Assembly: GCF_000685075.1 (NCBI RefSeq)
Contig: NZ_BAYD01000007.1
Span: forward strand, 144,189 to 208,188
Length of the DNA stretch: 64,000 nt
From: Paraburkholderia oxyphila NBRC 105797
GTDB lineage: Bacteria; Pseudomonadota; Gammaproteobacteria; Burkholderiales; Burkholderiaceae
Direction of reading: 5' to 3'
Below, piece by piece: positions 9,394-20,421 of the stretch. The notes below the pieces were generated by a model that searched no databases, had not been told where the DNA came from, and was given only the letters and a program-made list of their open reading frames with translations. Each line of letters starts with the position of its first letter. Within the stretch, counting starts at the first letter, position 1. Made by a program: the position numbers and the translations under genes.

Positions 9394-10713
<1,320 letters not shown>

Positions 10714-10783
10714 GCGCCGCGCTACCGAGCACCGTTTCCAGGCATAACCAAATATCGCCATTCGCAAGCACACTCGCAACGCA

Positions 10784-12121
10784 ATGACTGAACAGAAAAG
10801 AAAGCCCGAAAAGCTGACCGGCGTGAAGGGCATGAACGACATCCTGCCGCAGGACGCAGGGCTGTGGGACTTCTTCGAAACCACCGTGAAGTCCATGCTC
10901 CGTTCGTACGGATACCAGAACATCCGCACGCCGATCGTCGAGCATACGCAGCTCTTCACGCGCGGTATCGGCGAGGTGACCGACATCGTCGAAAAGGAGA
11001 TGTACAGCTTCACCGACGCGCTCAACGGCGAAAACCTCACGATGCGGCCGGAGAACACAGCGGCCGTCGTGCGTGCGTCGATCGAGCACAACATGCTCTA
11101 CGACGGCCCGAAGCGCCTGTGGTACATCGGCCCGATGTTCCGTCACGAGCGTCCGCAGCGCGGCCGCTATCGCCAGTTCCATCAGGTCGGCGTGGAAGCG
11201 CTCGGCTTCGCGGGCCCCGATGCGGACGCGGAAATCATCCTGATGTGCCAGCGTCTCTGGGACGACCTCGGCTTGACCGGCATCAAGCTTGAAATCAACT
11301 CGCTGGGTCTCGCGGAAGAGCGCGCCGCGCATCGCGTCGAGCTCATCAAGTATCTCGAGCAGCACGTCGACCTGCTCGACGAAGACGGCAAGCGCCGCCT
11401 GTATACGAACCCGCTGCGCGTGCTCGATACGAAGAACCCTGCGCTGCAGGAAATCGCGAACAACGCGCCGAAGCTGATCGACTTCCTCGGCGAGGCGTCG
11501 CTTGCGCACTTCGAAGGGCTGCAGCGCCTGCTCAAGGCGAACAACATTCCGTTCAAGATCAACCCGCGTCTCGTGCGCGGGCTCGATTACTACAATCTGA
11601 CCGTGTTCGAGTGGGTCACCGACAAGCTCGGCGCGCAGGGGACGGTGGCGGCCGGCGGCCGTTACGATCCGCTGATCGAGCAGCTTGGCGGCAAGCCCAC
11701 GGCGGCTTGCGGCTGGGCCATGGGCGTCGAGCGCATTCTGGAGCTGCTCAAGGAAGAGGACCTCGTGCCGGAAGACGACGGTTGCGACGTCTACGTTGTG
11801 CACCAGGGCGACGCGGCACGCGAGCAGGCGTTCATCGTGGCCGAGCGTCTGCGTGACACCGGTCTCGACGTCATCCTCCACTGCAGCGCCGACGGTCAGC
11901 CCGCGAGCTTCAAGTCGCAGATGAAGCGCGCGGATGCCAGCGGCGCGGCGTTCGCCGTGGTGCTTGGCGAAGACGAAGTGGCCAAGGGCGTAGCGGGTGT
12001 GAAGGCACTGCGCGGTGGCGCCGAAGCCGCTCGCAGCGAGCAACAGACGGTAGCACTCGAAGACTTGACCGAATATCTAATCAATGCGATGGTTGCATCC
12101 GCCGAAGACGGCGACGACTGA
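10784..12121 (+). CDS. hisS: Histidine--tRNA ligase
   Basis: Class II synthetase for tRNA-His, 445 residues. Motif 1 is in the N-terminal [24 protein letters not shown] region, motif 2 is [16 protein letters not shown] near residue 125, the histidine-A signature is LVRGLDYYN near 270, and motif 3 is AAGGRYDPL plus [15 protein letters not shown]-terminal anticodon-binding domain follows from about 335. A catalytically inert paralogue, HisZ, is encoded at 20.4 kb. The yfgM and bamB genes follow in the conserved order. Confidence 0.97.
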   Translation: MTEQKRKPEKLTGVKGMNDILPQDAGLWDFFETTVKSMLRSYGYQNIRTPIVEHTQLFTRGIGEVTDIVEKEMYSFTDALNGENLTMRPENTAAVVRASIEHNMLYDGPKRLWYIGPMFRHERPQRGRYRQFHQVGVEALGFAGPDADAEIILMCQRLWDDLGLTGIKLEINSLGLAEERAAHRVELIKYLEQHVDLLDEDGKRRLYTNPLRVLDTKNPALQEIANNAPKLIDFLGEASLAHFEGLQRLLKANNIPFKINPRLVRGLDYYNLTVFEWVTDKLGAQGTVAAGGRYDPLIEQLGGKPTAACGWAMGVERILELLKEEDLVPEDDGCDVYVVHQGDAAREQAFIVAERLRDTGLDVILHCSADGQPASFKSQMKRADASGAAFAVVLGEDEVAKGVAGVKALRGGAEAARSEQQTVALEDLTEYLINAMVASAEDGDD

Positions 12122-12264
12122 TAGGGTCGTTACAGGTCGCGGTGAGTAGTCAACCGTCATCGACGCGCGATCTACGCATTTGACCGCTGTCCGCGGCGTG
12201 CCACGAAAGGTGTACGTGGCGCGTACGGCAGCGGGCTTCAGAATAAACAAGGAATCGCTACGCG

Positions 12265-12894
12265 ATGAGTTATCACGACGAACAGGAATCGATCGAGAGT
12301 TTCAAGGCATGGTGGACGCAGTGGGGCAACATCACTACGTGGATCGTGCTGATCGTTCTGCTCGCGCTCGCTGCGTGGAACGGCTGGAACTTCTGGCAGC
12401 GCCGTCAGGCTGCCGAGGCCGCGGTGCTGTACGACCAGGTTCAGCAGGCATCGGCCGGCGACGACAAAGCGCTGCTCACGCGCATTGCGACTGACATGGA
12501 AGACCGCTTCGGCCGCACCGCGTATGCGCAGATGACCGCGCTGGACGTGGCCAAGGCGCTCTACATGGCGGGCGATACCGCGGGCGCCAAGGCGCAGTTG
12601 CAATGGGCGGCCGATCACGCGAAGGACGAGGAGTTCCGCCAGATCGCCAAGATCCGTCTTGCCTCCGTGCTGCTCGACGAAAAGGCCTACGATCAGGGCC
12701 TCGCGCTGATTCCGCAACCGGATTCGGGCCCGTTCAAGGGGATCGTCGCGGATGGCCGCGGCGACCTGCTCGCGGCAGCCGGCAAACGCGACGATGCGCG
12801 CACGGCCTACAAGCTCGCGCTCGACAGCTTGCCCAAGAGCGATGCCTCCGAGCGCCAGTTGATCCAGTTCAAGCTCGACGCGCTGGGCGGCTAA
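12265..12894 (+). CDS. YfgM-like tetratricopeptide membrane protein
   Basis: A 209-residue protein with one N-terminal membrane anchor (ITTWIVLIVLLALAAWNGW, about residues 26-44) and a periplasmic TPR-like helical region, the layout of YfgM. In E. coli YfgM is an ancillary SecYEG/PpiD-associated factor in envelope protein traffic. The hisS-yfgM-bamB-der order is conserved, which supports the assignment. The start follows an AAGGAA ribosome site about 10 bp upstream. Confidence 0.88.
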   Translation: MSYHDEQESIESFKAWWTQWGNITTWIVLIVLLALAAWNGWNFWQRRQAAEAAVLYDQVQQASAGDDKALLTRIATDMEDRFGRTAYAQMTALDVAKALYMAGDTAGAKAQLQWAADHAKDEEFRQIAKIRLASVLLDEKAYDQGLALIPQPDSGPFKGIVADGRGDLLAAAGKRDDARTAYKLALDSLPKSDASERQLIQFKLDALGG

Positions 12895-12960
12895 GGAAGC
12901 CGCGCTGCCCGCCCGTGAATATAAACAGCTAAACCAACTCCATTCATGCTTCGTTCACCG

Positions 12961-14106
12961 ATGAATTTGCTGAAACGAACCGTTGTACCTGTCGCCTGTG
13001 CGATGACCGTCCTCGCGCTGGCGGCTTGCTCGTCCACCAAAGACGAGCGTCGCGTACCGGTGCCGCTGACCGAGTTCAAGCCGGTGCTGGACGTCCAGCA
13101 GGTGTGGAAGTCGAGCGTCGGCAAGGCGGGTCGCTACCTGTTCTCGCCGGTCGCCGTGGGCGACGCTGTTTACGCCGCGGGCGAGAACGGCTCGGTCGCG
13201 AAGATCGACGCGCAGACCGGCAAAGACATCTGGCGCACCAAGCTCAAGGACGACATCTCGGCGGGCGTTGGCAGCGACGGCAATCTCACGGCTGTCGGCG
13301 GCCTGAAGGGCAACGTCTACGTGCTCGACGCCAGTGGCAAGCTCTCGTGGCAAGCCAGGGCGCCGGGCGAGATCATTTCGCCGCCGCTGGTCGGCAACGG
13401 TCTCGTGATCGTGCGCACCATCGATGGTCAGGTCATCGCGTTCAACGCGCAGACCGGCGAGCAGAAGTGGGTCTATCGCAACCGCGCGGTGCCGCTGAAC
13501 CTGCGCGTCTCCGCGGGCATGACGTTCGCGGGCGACCAGGCCGTGCTCGCGGGCTTCCCGGGCGGCGCATTCGCGGCGATCAACCTGCAGACCGGCGATG
13601 CGTTCTGGGAAACGCCGGTGTCCTATCCGAAGGGCGTGACCGAAGTCGAGCGCATCAACGACGTGAGCGGTCCGCCCACGCTCGTCGGCGCCACCACGTG
13701 TGCGGTCACGTTCCAGGGCCAACTGGGGTGTTTCGACGCCAACTCGGGCCGTGCAATGTGGGAGAAGGCATTCTCGAGCACGAGCGGGATCGCTCAGGAC
13801 GAGACCACGGTGGTGGGCGGCGACGACTGGTCGGTCGTGAAGGCGTACAGCGTCTCGAACGGCGACCAGACCTGGAGCACCGACAAGCTTAAGAACCGCG
13901 ACGTGAGCGTGCCGGCCGTGCTCGGCCACGCGGTCGTGGTGGGCGACTACCAGGGCTATGTGCATTTCCTCTCGCTCGACGACGGCAGCTTCGTCTCGCG
14001 CGTGAAGACCGACGGCAGCCCGATCACCGCTGCACCGGTGCTGGCTGGCAACACGCTGGTCGTGCAGACGAAGGACGGCGACCTCTACGGTCTGCGTCCG
14101 CGTTGA
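12961..14106 (+). CDS. bamB: Outer-membrane protein assembly factor BamB
   Basis: Lipoprotein beta-propeller subunit of the BAM complex. A signal peptide ends in the lipobox LAAC, with Cys at about residue 22. The mature part has PQQ-like repeats seen as recurring W-K/R and YVLDA/IAFNAQTGEQKW blades, e.g. AKIDAQTGKDIW and FAAINLQTGDAFW. ATG 12961 gives a signal peptide of normal size; an in-frame ATG at 12946 adds five residues and neither has a clear ribosome site. BamC of the same complex is encoded at 3.2 kb. Confidence 0.95.
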   Translation: MNLLKRTVVPVACAMTVLALAACSSTKDERRVPVPLTEFKPVLDVQQVWKSSVGKAGRYLFSPVAVGDAVYAAGENGSVAKIDAQTGKDIWRTKLKDDISAGVGSDGNLTAVGGLKGNVYVLDASGKLSWQARAPGEIISPPLVGNGLVIVRTIDGQVIAFNAQTGEQKWVYRNRAVPLNLRVSAGMTFAGDQAVLAGFPGGAFAAINLQTGDAFWETPVSYPKGVTEVERINDVSGPPTLVGATTCAVTFQGQLGCFDANSGRAMWEKAFSSTSGIAQDETTVVGGDDWSVVKAYSVSNGDQTWSTDKLKNRDVSVPAVLGHAVVVGDYQGYVHFLSLDDGSFVSRVKTDGSPITAAPVLAGNTLVVQTKDGDLYGLRPR

Positions 14107-14569
14107 TCGGATGACAATGTCCGGCGCATGGCGTCGGGCGTCGCATCGAGGGGCCGCGCCCGCGGGCGGCGGCCTCTTGCATTTGGTGCTCGCACCTCTT
14201 GCATTTGGCTGTCCCGGGGCCATTTATAGAAAATTGTGGGCGGCCCCGAGCCTCGTCTGGGTTGCCGCTCCGCTGGCCGATGCATGCCGGCCGCGCGCAG
14301 ATTATGAGACGCTGGATGGCTCCGGGCTGGATTGCCCCAGACCGGCGACCAGGCTGAAGAAAGAATCGATCCGTTGGACTGCTCGGCTGGCGAGCACGCC
14401 CCGAGCGCTGGCCCGGCGCGTGCTGGGCCCCGAAGGGCTCAAGTACCGGGCGCACGACCCAATTCGTGATAATTTGCAACTATTGCAGCTTCTGCGAGCA
14501 TGAACGCAGGTGCTTGCCGCGCAGCGCGCCGGACGTTCCGGTGCCGCGCCTTACTGTAGAAAAGATCAG
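14107..14569. other. 463-bp intergenic region before der
   Basis: No convincing gene is seen; open frames here have no family features. The stretch contains two 14-bp direct repeats (14173-14186 and 14195-14208) and an inverted repeat GGGGCC/GGCCCC (about 14216-14221 and 14242-14247) around an AT-rich patch. It may carry the der promoter. Confidence 0.5.
14173..14208. repeat. Two 14-bp direct repeats spaced 22 bp
   Basis: CCTCTTGCATTTGG occurs at 14173-14186 and again at 14195-14208, both perfect. The start-to-start distance is 22 bp, about two helical turns, which would put both copies on the same DNA face. Confidence 0.6.
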
Positions 14570-15907
14570 ATGAAACCCGTAATCGCCCTCGTCGGGCGCC
14601 CCAATGTGGGGAAATCCACGCTCTTCAACCGGCTCACGCGCTCGCGCGATGCGCTGGTGGCCGATCTGCCCGGTCTCACCCGCGACCGCCACTATGGCGA
14701 AGGGCGCGTGGGCGATCGTGCGTATCTCGTGGTCGACACCGGTGGCTTCGAACCGATCGCCAAGGACGGCATCCTGCATGAAATGGCGCGCCAGACGCGT
14801 CAGGCGGTCGAGGAAGCCGACATCGTCGTGTTCATCTGCGATGGCCGCAATGGCCTCGCGCCGCAGGACAAGCACATTGCCGATTACCTGCGCAAGACCG
14901 GCCGGCCGATCTTCCTCGTGGTCAACAAGGCTGAGGGGATGAAGTACAGCGCGGTCGCCGCCGACTTTTACGAACTCGGCCTCGGCGACCCGCGCGCGAT
15001 TTCCGCGGCGCACGGTGACGGCGTGACCGAGATGATCAACGAGGCGCTCGATCAGGCCTACGCCGATCGCCCGGAAGAAAGCGAAGAAGATGCCGGAAAG
15101 CACGGCATCAAGATTGCGATCGTCGGCCGTCCGAACGTGGGCAAGTCCACGCTCGTCAATACGCTGATCGGCGAAGACCGCGTGATCGCGTTCGACATGC
15201 CGGGCACCACGCGCGACTCCATCTACGTGGATTTCGAGCGCGGCGGCAAGAAGTACACCTTGATCGATACGGCGGGTCTGCGCCGCCGTGGCAAGGTGTT
15301 CGAGGCCATCGAGAAGTTCTCGGTGGTGAAGACGCTGCAGTCGATCGCCGACGCCAACGTGGTCATTCTGCTGCTCGACGCGCGCCAGGAAATCTCGGAC
15401 CAGGATGCGCATATCGCCGGCTTCGTGGTGGAACAGGGGCGCGCGCTCGTGGTGGGCGTGAACAAGTGGGACGGCATGGACGACCACGCGCGCGAGCGCA
15501 CCAAGCACCACCTGCAACGCAAGCTGAAGTTCCTCGACTTCGCGGAAATGCGCTTCATTTCGGCGACGGAAAAATTCGGCATCGGCCCGCTGATGCGTTC
15601 GGTGGACAACGCGTATGCCGCGGCGATGGCGAAGCTTCCCACGCCGAAACTCACGCGCGCGCTCATCGAAGCGGTGGAATTCCAGCAGCCGCGTCGTCGC
15701 GGCCCGGTGCGTCCGAAGCTGCGCTATGCGCACCAGGGGGGACAGAACCCCCCCATTATCGTGATCCACGGCAATGCGCTCGATGCGGTGACCGATACCT
15801 ACAAGCGCTACCTGGAGAACCGTTTCCGGGAAACTTTCTCGCTGACCGGGACTCCATTGCGCATAGAGTTTCGTTCCTCGACGAATCCCTACACTGAAAA
15901 AAGCTGA
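14570..15907 (+). CDS. der: Ribosome biogenesis GTPase Der
   Basis: Essential GTPase (EngA) with two tandem G domains, needed for 50S subunit maturation. The first P-loop [14 protein letters not shown] is at residues 8-21 and the second, [14 protein letters not shown], near 186-199. [11 protein letters not shown] and NKWDGMD mark G3 and G4 of the second domain, and a KH-like domain ends the protein. At 445 residues the length is normal. ATG 14570 places [11 protein letters not shown] at the start as in the family; an upstream in-frame start at 14510 is not supported. Confidence 0.97.
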   Translation: MKPVIALVGRPNVGKSTLFNRLTRSRDALVADLPGLTRDRHYGEGRVGDRAYLVVDTGGFEPIAKDGILHEMARQTRQAVEEADIVVFICDGRNGLAPQDKHIADYLRKTGRPIFLVVNKAEGMKYSAVAADFYELGLGDPRAISAAHGDGVTEMINEALDQAYADRPEESEEDAGKHGIKIAIVGRPNVGKSTLVNTLIGEDRVIAFDMPGTTRDSIYVDFERGGKKYTLIDTAGLRRRGKVFEAIEKFSVVKTLQSIADANVVILLLDARQEISDQDAHIAGFVVEQGRALVVGVNKWDGMDDHARERTKHHLQRKLKFLDFAEMRFISATEKFGIGPLMRSVDNAYAAAMAKLPTPKLTRALIEAVEFQQPRRRGPVRPKLRYAHQGGQNPPIIVIHGNALDAVTDTYKRYLENRFRETFSLTGTPLRIEFRSSTNPYTEKS

Positions 15908-16070
15908 GCTGCGTTCGCTACCGCGCGCAATCGCGCTGTTGGCCTTCCTGGCCGGACGGTGGGGACCGGCGCGGTGGAACGAGAATCAGCTATAGTGTAG
16001 CGATTGGCGTCGGATTTCTTTTTCTTCGGCGCCAATTTAGTTAAACCTGCAAAAAAATACGGAGTTTGCT

Positions 16071-16307
16071 ATGAGCAACAAAGGGCAACTGTTACAAGAC
16101 CCGTTTCTGAACGCGCTGCGCAAGGAGCACGTGCCTGTTTCGATCTATCTGGTCAACGGCATCAAGCTTCAAGGGAACATTGAATCGTTCGACCAGTACG
16201 TCGTGTTGCTCCGTAATACGGTTACGCAAATGGTTTACAAGCACGCCATTTCCACGGTGGTTCCGGCCCGTCCGGTGAACTTCCACCCGGATGCGGAAGC
16301 GTCCTGA
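16071..16307 (+). CDS. hfq: RNA chaperone Hfq
   Basis: Hexameric Sm-like protein that pairs small RNAs with mRNAs. At 78 residues it has the Sm1 motif ([20 protein letters not shown]) and the Sm2 motif [14 protein letters not shown], including the KH pair of the family. The short C-terminal tail is typical of betaproteobacteria. CGGAG lies 8 bp upstream of the ATG, and TATAGT at 15991-15996 is a plausible -10. The hfq-hflX-hflK-hflC order matches enterobacteria. Confidence 0.98.
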
Positions 16308-16315
16308 TCTTTGAC

Positions 16316-16368
16316 GCGGCCGGTCCGGAGCGCCAGGCCGGCGCTCCCGATCCGGCCGCTTCCATTTT
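16316..16368 (+). terminator. Bipartite hairpin with U-tract between hfq and hflX (terminator or attenuator)
   Basis: GCGGCCGG (16316-16323) pairs with CCGGCCGC (16352-16359). Inside it, GGAGCGCC (16327-16334) pairs with GGCGCTCC (16340-16347), giving two stacked 8-bp GC stems and a 5-nt loop. TTCCATTTT follows at 16360-16368. It starts 9 bp after the hfq stop and should reduce read-through into hflX. Confidence 0.75.
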
Positions 16369-16381
16369 GACATCTGCTAAT

Positions 16382-17554
16382 TTGATCAACGCCGCACTCG
16401 TCGGCATCGACTTCGGCAAGACCGATTTCGAAGCCAGTCTCGAAGAACTCAGCCTGCTCGCCAAGAGCGCGGGCGCCACGCCCGCTGTCACGCTCACCGG
16501 GCGGCGTTCCAGCCCCGACGCCGCCATGTTCATCGGCAGCGGCAAGGCCGAGGAACTGCGTCTCGCCTGCGAGGCGAACGACGTCGAAATCGTCATTTTC
16601 AATCACGCGCTCTCGCCCGCCCAGCAACGTAATCTGGAGCGTGCGCTCGATCGCCGCGTGATCGACCGCACGAGCCTCATTCTCGACATTTTCGCGCAGC
16701 GCGCACGCAGCCATGAAGGCAAGCTGCAGGTCGAGCTCGCGCAGCTTCAGTATCTCGCCACGCGCCTCGTGCGCGCCTGGACTCACCTCGAGCGCCAGAA
16801 GGGCGGTATTGGCCTGCGCGGTCCTGGCGAAACGCAGCTCGAAACCGACCGCCGCCTGATTGGCGAGCGCATCAAGATGCTGCAGGGCAAGCTCGCCAAG
16901 CTGCGTCGCCAGCACGGCACGCAGCGGCGCCAGCGCGAGCGCACGCGCACGATGTCGGTCTCGCTTGTCGGCTACACGAACGCGGGCAAATCCACGCTCT
17001 TTAATGCACTGACCAAGGCGCAGGCCTATGCCGCGGACCAGTTGTTCGCGACGCTCGACACCACTTCGCGGCGCCTGTGGCTCGGCGACGACGTGGGCCA
17101 GATCGTGTTGTCGGACACCGTGGGTTTCATCCGCGAACTGCCTCACCAGCTCGTCGCGGCGTTTCGCGCGACGTTGCAGGAAACCGTGCAGGCCGACTTG
17201 TTGCTGCACGTGGTGGACGCCTCGAGCCCGGTGCGGCTAGACCAGATCGATCAGGTGAACGAGGTGCTGCACGAGATTGGCGCGGACACCATCCGTCAGG
17301 TGCTGGTGTTCAACAAGATCGACGCCGTGCCTGAACTGGCGGCCCGCGGCGGGACGGTCGAGCGGGACGAGTATGGTAATATTTCGCGCGTCTTTTTGAG
17401 CGCGCGCACGGGCGTCGGACTGGATGCGCTGCGCGCCGCCATCGCCGAAATCGCGACTGCCGAGCCGCTCGTCCAGGCGTCGCAGCTCCTGCCCGCCGCC
17501 GACTGGAACGCGGTGCCGCACGAACCCAGCAGGGAACCCGAGCTGGGCCGCTGA
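16382..17554 (+). CDS. hflX: GTPase HflX
   Basis: Ribosome-associated GTPase that splits or rescues stalled ribosomes, particularly under heat stress. The N-terminal HflX domain contains TGRRSSPDAAMFIGSGKAEE, followed by the conserved GIGLRGPGETQLETDRR segment near residue 150. The G domain has P-loop GYTNAGKSTLFNAL near 200, DTVGFIRELP and NKID. The length is 390 residues. I prefer TTG 16382 because conserved INAALVGIDF follows. The alternative TTG at 16367 sits inside the U-tract of the upstream hairpin. Confidence 0.93.
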   Translation: MINAALVGIDFGKTDFEASLEELSLLAKSAGATPAVTLTGRRSSPDAAMFIGSGKAEELRLACEANDVEIVIFNHALSPAQQRNLERALDRRVIDRTSLILDIFAQRARSHEGKLQVELAQLQYLATRLVRAWTHLERQKGGIGLRGPGETQLETDRRLIGERIKMLQGKLAKLRRQHGTQRRQRERTRTMSVSLVGYTNAGKSTLFNALTKAQAYAADQLFATLDTTSRRLWLGDDVGQIVLSDTVGFIRELPHQLVAAFRATLQETVQADLLLHVVDASSPVRLDQIDQVNEVLHEIGADTIRQVLVFNKIDAVPELAARGGTVERDEYGNISRVFLSARTGVGLDALRAAIAEIATAEPLVQASQLLPAADWNAVPHEPSREPELGR

Positions 17555-17662
17555 ACGCTATCGGGCGACGCCTTGAGGCGCTCCCCGTGGCGTGCCCCGA
17601 AGTGCGCCGATGAGGTGCCCCCACGCACATGACCCGCTGTCTACTCTGGTGAACGAACACAG

Positions 17663-19126
17663 GTGAACGATTACAACAAGCGGACTGGCTGGCAGCGCAC
17701 ACGCGCCATTTTCTCGCTGAACGACCCGCGTTGGGGCCGCGGCGATGGCAATGGCCAGCGCACTGACGACGCGCGGCGTCCGTCGGGCAATAACGGCAAC
17801 AAAGACGGTGGCAAGGGTGATGGCCCACCCGATCTCGACGAAATGTGGCGCGATTTCAATCGCCGTTTGTCGGCGTTCTTCGGCAAGAAGGGCAAGGGCG
17901 GCGGCGGGCTCGGCCCGCGGCCGGACAATGGCCGCAGCGCGCGCATTGGCGTGGGCATCGTGCTCGGCGTGCTCATCGCCATCTATGTGGGCAGCGGTGT
18001 GTTCGTCGTTCAGGACGGCCAGGCCGGTGTCGTGCTGCAGTTCGGCCAGTATCGCCACACGGTCGGCCAGGGCGTGCACTGGCGTCTGCCGTTCCCGTTC
18101 CAGACGCAGGAAATCGTCAATGTCGGTCAGATCCGCAGCGTCGAGATCGGCCGCAATAATCTCGTGCGCCCGTCGAATGTGAAGGATGCCTCGGTGCTCA
18201 CGCACGATGGCGACATTCTCGACGTGCGCTTCACCGTGCAGTATCAGGTCAAGCAGCCCACCGACTATCTGTTCCACAGCGTCGATCCCGACCTCGCCGT
18301 GAGTCAGGCCGCGCAGGCGGCCGTGCGCACCGTGGTGGGCGCGCGCAGCACGCATGATCTCCTCTATGCGGACCGCGAACCGATCCGCGCGCAACTCGCC
18401 GACTCCATCCAGCACGCGCTCGACCTCTACAAGACGGGGCTTGGCGTGGTTGGCGTGACGATCCAGAGCGTCAGCGCGCCCGATCGCGTGCAGGCCGCCT
18501 TCGACGACGAAGCGAAGGCGCATCAGGAGAGCGAGCGCGCGAAGCGCGACGCCGAGGCCTACGCCGATCAGACGCTGCCGAGCGCGCAAGCCGAAGCAGC
18601 GCGTCTCATCGAAGACGCGAAGGCCTACAGCGACCGTGTGGTCGCGCAGGCGCAGGGCGATGCGCAGCGCTTTAACAGCGTCTACGACCAATACGCGAAG
18701 GCGCCGGCCGTCATTCGTGAGCGCATGTACCTGGACACCATGCAGCACATCTACTCGAATACGACGAAGGTGTTCGTCGACAGCAAGTCGGGCAACAACG
18801 TGATCTATCTGCCGCTCGACAAGCTCGTCGACGCGACGCGTCAGCGCGCGGCGGCAGCCGCGGGCGCGTCGGGTGCTGCGGCAGCCGCGGCACCGGCTAG
18901 CGCCGCGCCGGATGCGAATGCCGCCGCCGCGCCCGCAGCAAACGGCGAGACGCAGCAAAACGCGCAACCGCAAAGCCAGCAGCAGGGCACGCAACAGCAA
19001 AACGCGCAGCCGCAGCAGAGTGCTGCACCGGCACCGTCGGCGAGCGACGCGGCCGAGGCGGCGAGCGATGCCTTCCGTTCGCGCGACGCGCTGCGTTCGC
19101 GTGGCCGCGAAGACGACGTGCAATAA
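17663..19126 (+). CDS. hflK: FtsH protease activity modulator HflK
   Basis: SPFH-family inner-membrane protein that, with HflC, surrounds and modulates FtsH. The 487 residues have a Gly/Lys/Asn-rich cytoplasmic N-terminus (about 1-90), one membrane helix (about 95-117), the SPFH core from FVVQDGQAGVVLQFGQYR, and a long C-terminal tail rich in Ala, Gln and Pro (about 390-470). The GTG start at 17663 has only a weak AGG upstream. hflC starts 12 bp after the stop. Confidence 0.96.
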   Translation: MNDYNKRTGWQRTRAIFSLNDPRWGRGDGNGQRTDDARRPSGNNGNKDGGKGDGPPDLDEMWRDFNRRLSAFFGKKGKGGGGLGPRPDNGRSARIGVGIVLGVLIAIYVGSGVFVVQDGQAGVVLQFGQYRHTVGQGVHWRLPFPFQTQEIVNVGQIRSVEIGRNNLVRPSNVKDASVLTHDGDILDVRFTVQYQVKQPTDYLFHSVDPDLAVSQAAQAAVRTVVGARSTHDLLYADREPIRAQLADSIQHALDLYKTGLGVVGVTIQSVSAPDRVQAAFDDEAKAHQESERAKRDAEAYADQTLPSAQAEAARLIEDAKAYSDRVVAQAQGDAQRFNSVYDQYAKAPAVIRERMYLDTMQHIYSNTTKVFVDSKSGNNVIYLPLDKLVDATRQRAAAAAGASGAAAAAAPASAAPDANAAAAPAANGETQQNAQPQSQQQGTQQQNAQPQQSAAPAPSASDAAEAASDAFRSRDALRSRGREDDVQ

Positions 19127-19138
19127 CGGAGCGCCGAC

Positions 19139-20047
19139 ATGAACAAGATCATTGCGTTCGTCGTCGCCTTCGTGGTGGTGGTGCTCGTGGCCTCGTCGGC
19201 GGTGTTCGTCGTCGGTCCGCGCCATGTGGCGGTGGTGTCCTCCTCGGGCGGCGCCAAAGCGACGCTCGCGGGCCCGGGCCTGCACGTGAAGCTGCCGCCG
19301 CCGTTCCAGACCGCGACGTTCATCGATACCCGCATTCAGGCCTTCGATGCGCCCGATGCCGACCGCTACACCACGTCGGACAAGACCGAGCTGCTCGTGA
19401 ACCCGGTCGTGCGCTATCGCATTGCCGATCCGCTCAAGCTCTTCGCCGCCACCAAGGGCGACCCGCAGACGCTCGCGGACCGGCTCGCGTCGCTCTCGCG
19501 CGATGCGCTTTCGGGCGCGTTCTCGAAGGTCGATCTGAGCGATGCGCTTGCCCAGCAGGAAGCAATCGCCAACGGCGCGCGCGACACGCTCAAGGCCGCC
19601 GCTGCGCCGCTCGGCATCGACGTGGTCGACATCGAGTTCACGCGCATCGACTATCCGGCGGAACTCGCCGAGGTGGTCTACAAGCGTATGAGCGCCGCGC
19701 GCGAGCAGGCCGCCGCCGACGAGCGCGCGAAGGGCGCCGCCGAGGCGCAGAAGATCAAGGACGAGGCAGAGCGCAAGCAGCAGGGCGTGATCGCCGACGC
19801 GTACAGCCAGGCGCAGGCCATCAAGGGCGACGGCGACGGCAAGGCCGCTGCGATTGCCGCGCAGGCGTATGGCCGCGATCCGGACTTCTATCGCTTCTAC
19901 CAGAGCATGCAGGCGTACCGCGAGAGCTTCAAGCCGGGCGATGTGGTCGTGGTCGATTCGTCGAGCGACTTCTTCCGCTTCATGCGCAGTCCGAACGGAG
20001 AGGCGCCGCCGGCTCCTGCCGCCCCCGCCGCAGCGCGCAAACACTAG
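19139..20047 (+). CDS. hflC: FtsH protease activity modulator HflC
   Basis: Partner of HflK in the HflKC complex around FtsH. The 302 residues begin with an N-terminal membrane segment (IIAFVVAFVVVVLVASSAVF), then the SPFH domain with GPGLHVKLPPPFQTATFIDTR, a charged coiled-coil with the repeated AQAIKGDGDGKAAAIAAQAY stretch, and a Pro/Ala-rich tail. It follows hflK directly, so the two are translated from one mRNA. Confidence 0.96.
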   Translation: MNKIIAFVVAFVVVVLVASSAVFVVGPRHVAVVSSSGGAKATLAGPGLHVKLPPPFQTATFIDTRIQAFDAPDADRYTTSDKTELLVNPVVRYRIADPLKLFAATKGDPQTLADRLASLSRDALSGAFSKVDLSDALAQQEAIANGARDTLKAAAAPLGIDVVDIEFTRIDYPAELAEVVYKRMSAAREQAAADERAKGAAEAQKIKDEAERKQQGVIADAYSQAQAIKGDGDGKAAAIAAQAYGRDPDFYRFYQSMQAYRESFKPGDVVVVDSSSDFFRFMRSPNGEAPPAPAAPAAARKH

Positions 20048-20062
20048 ATCAATGAGACACGG

Positions 20063-20091
20063 GCGCCGCGCGTGTGCGCGGCGCGTTTCTT
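20063..20091 (+). terminator. GC-rich hairpin after hflC
   Basis: GCGCCGCGC (20063-20071), loop GTGT, GCGCGGCGC (20076-20084) and then GTTTCTT. It is a 9-bp GC stem with a partial U-tract, ending 4 bp before the next start codon, so it may act as an attenuator rather than an operon end. Confidence 0.5.
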
Positions 20092-20094
20092 CGC

Positions 20095-20286
20095 ATGGAC
20101 ATAGCTGGCTCCCTGTTGCTCGCGATCGCGCTGATGCTGATTATCGAGGGCATGTTCCCGTTCGTTTTCCCGACGGCGTGGCGCGATACATTTCGTAGAA
20201 TTGCGGAACGGCCGCCGCATCACATCCGGATCGGCGGGCTGATCGTGATGGGGCTCGGCCTCGTGCTGCTGCTGATCGCTACCTGA
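20095..20286 (+). CDS. DUF2065 domain small membrane protein (YjeT-like)
   Basis: A 63-residue protein with two hydrophobic helices, SLLLAIALMLIIEGMFPFVF and IGGLIVMGLGLVLLLI, joined by a short basic loop (WRDTFRRIAE). This is the DUF2065/YjeT layout. YjeT genes lie beside hflC and purA in many proteobacteria, as here, but the function is unknown. ATG 20095 gives the family start MDIAGSLLLA; the in-frame upstream codons fall in the hairpin. Confidence 0.85.
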   Translation: MDIAGSLLLAIALMLIIEGMFPFVFPTAWRDTFRRIAERPPHHIRIGGLIVMGLGLVLLLIAT

Positions 20287-20421
20287 ATTCAAGGCGCGTG
20301 CCGCGAGGCGTGCGCCGTTTCTATCGTCCGGCCCGCGCGGCAGGCGCGTGTGCGCGCTCGAGTCCCTGCGGCTGGCGCGTTCCGCGCCCGCGCGGCCTTT
20401 CATCGTCGTAGGACTGACCCG

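Noticed and set aside
14111..14503. Possible small protein of 130 residues between bamB and der
   Set aside because: It has no ribosome site, no recognisable motif, and crosses the direct and inverted repeats.
20350..20421. N-terminal extension of HisZ
   Set aside because: The extra 24 residues are Arg/Ala-rich and unlike HisZ homologues. ATG 20422 gives the conserved start.
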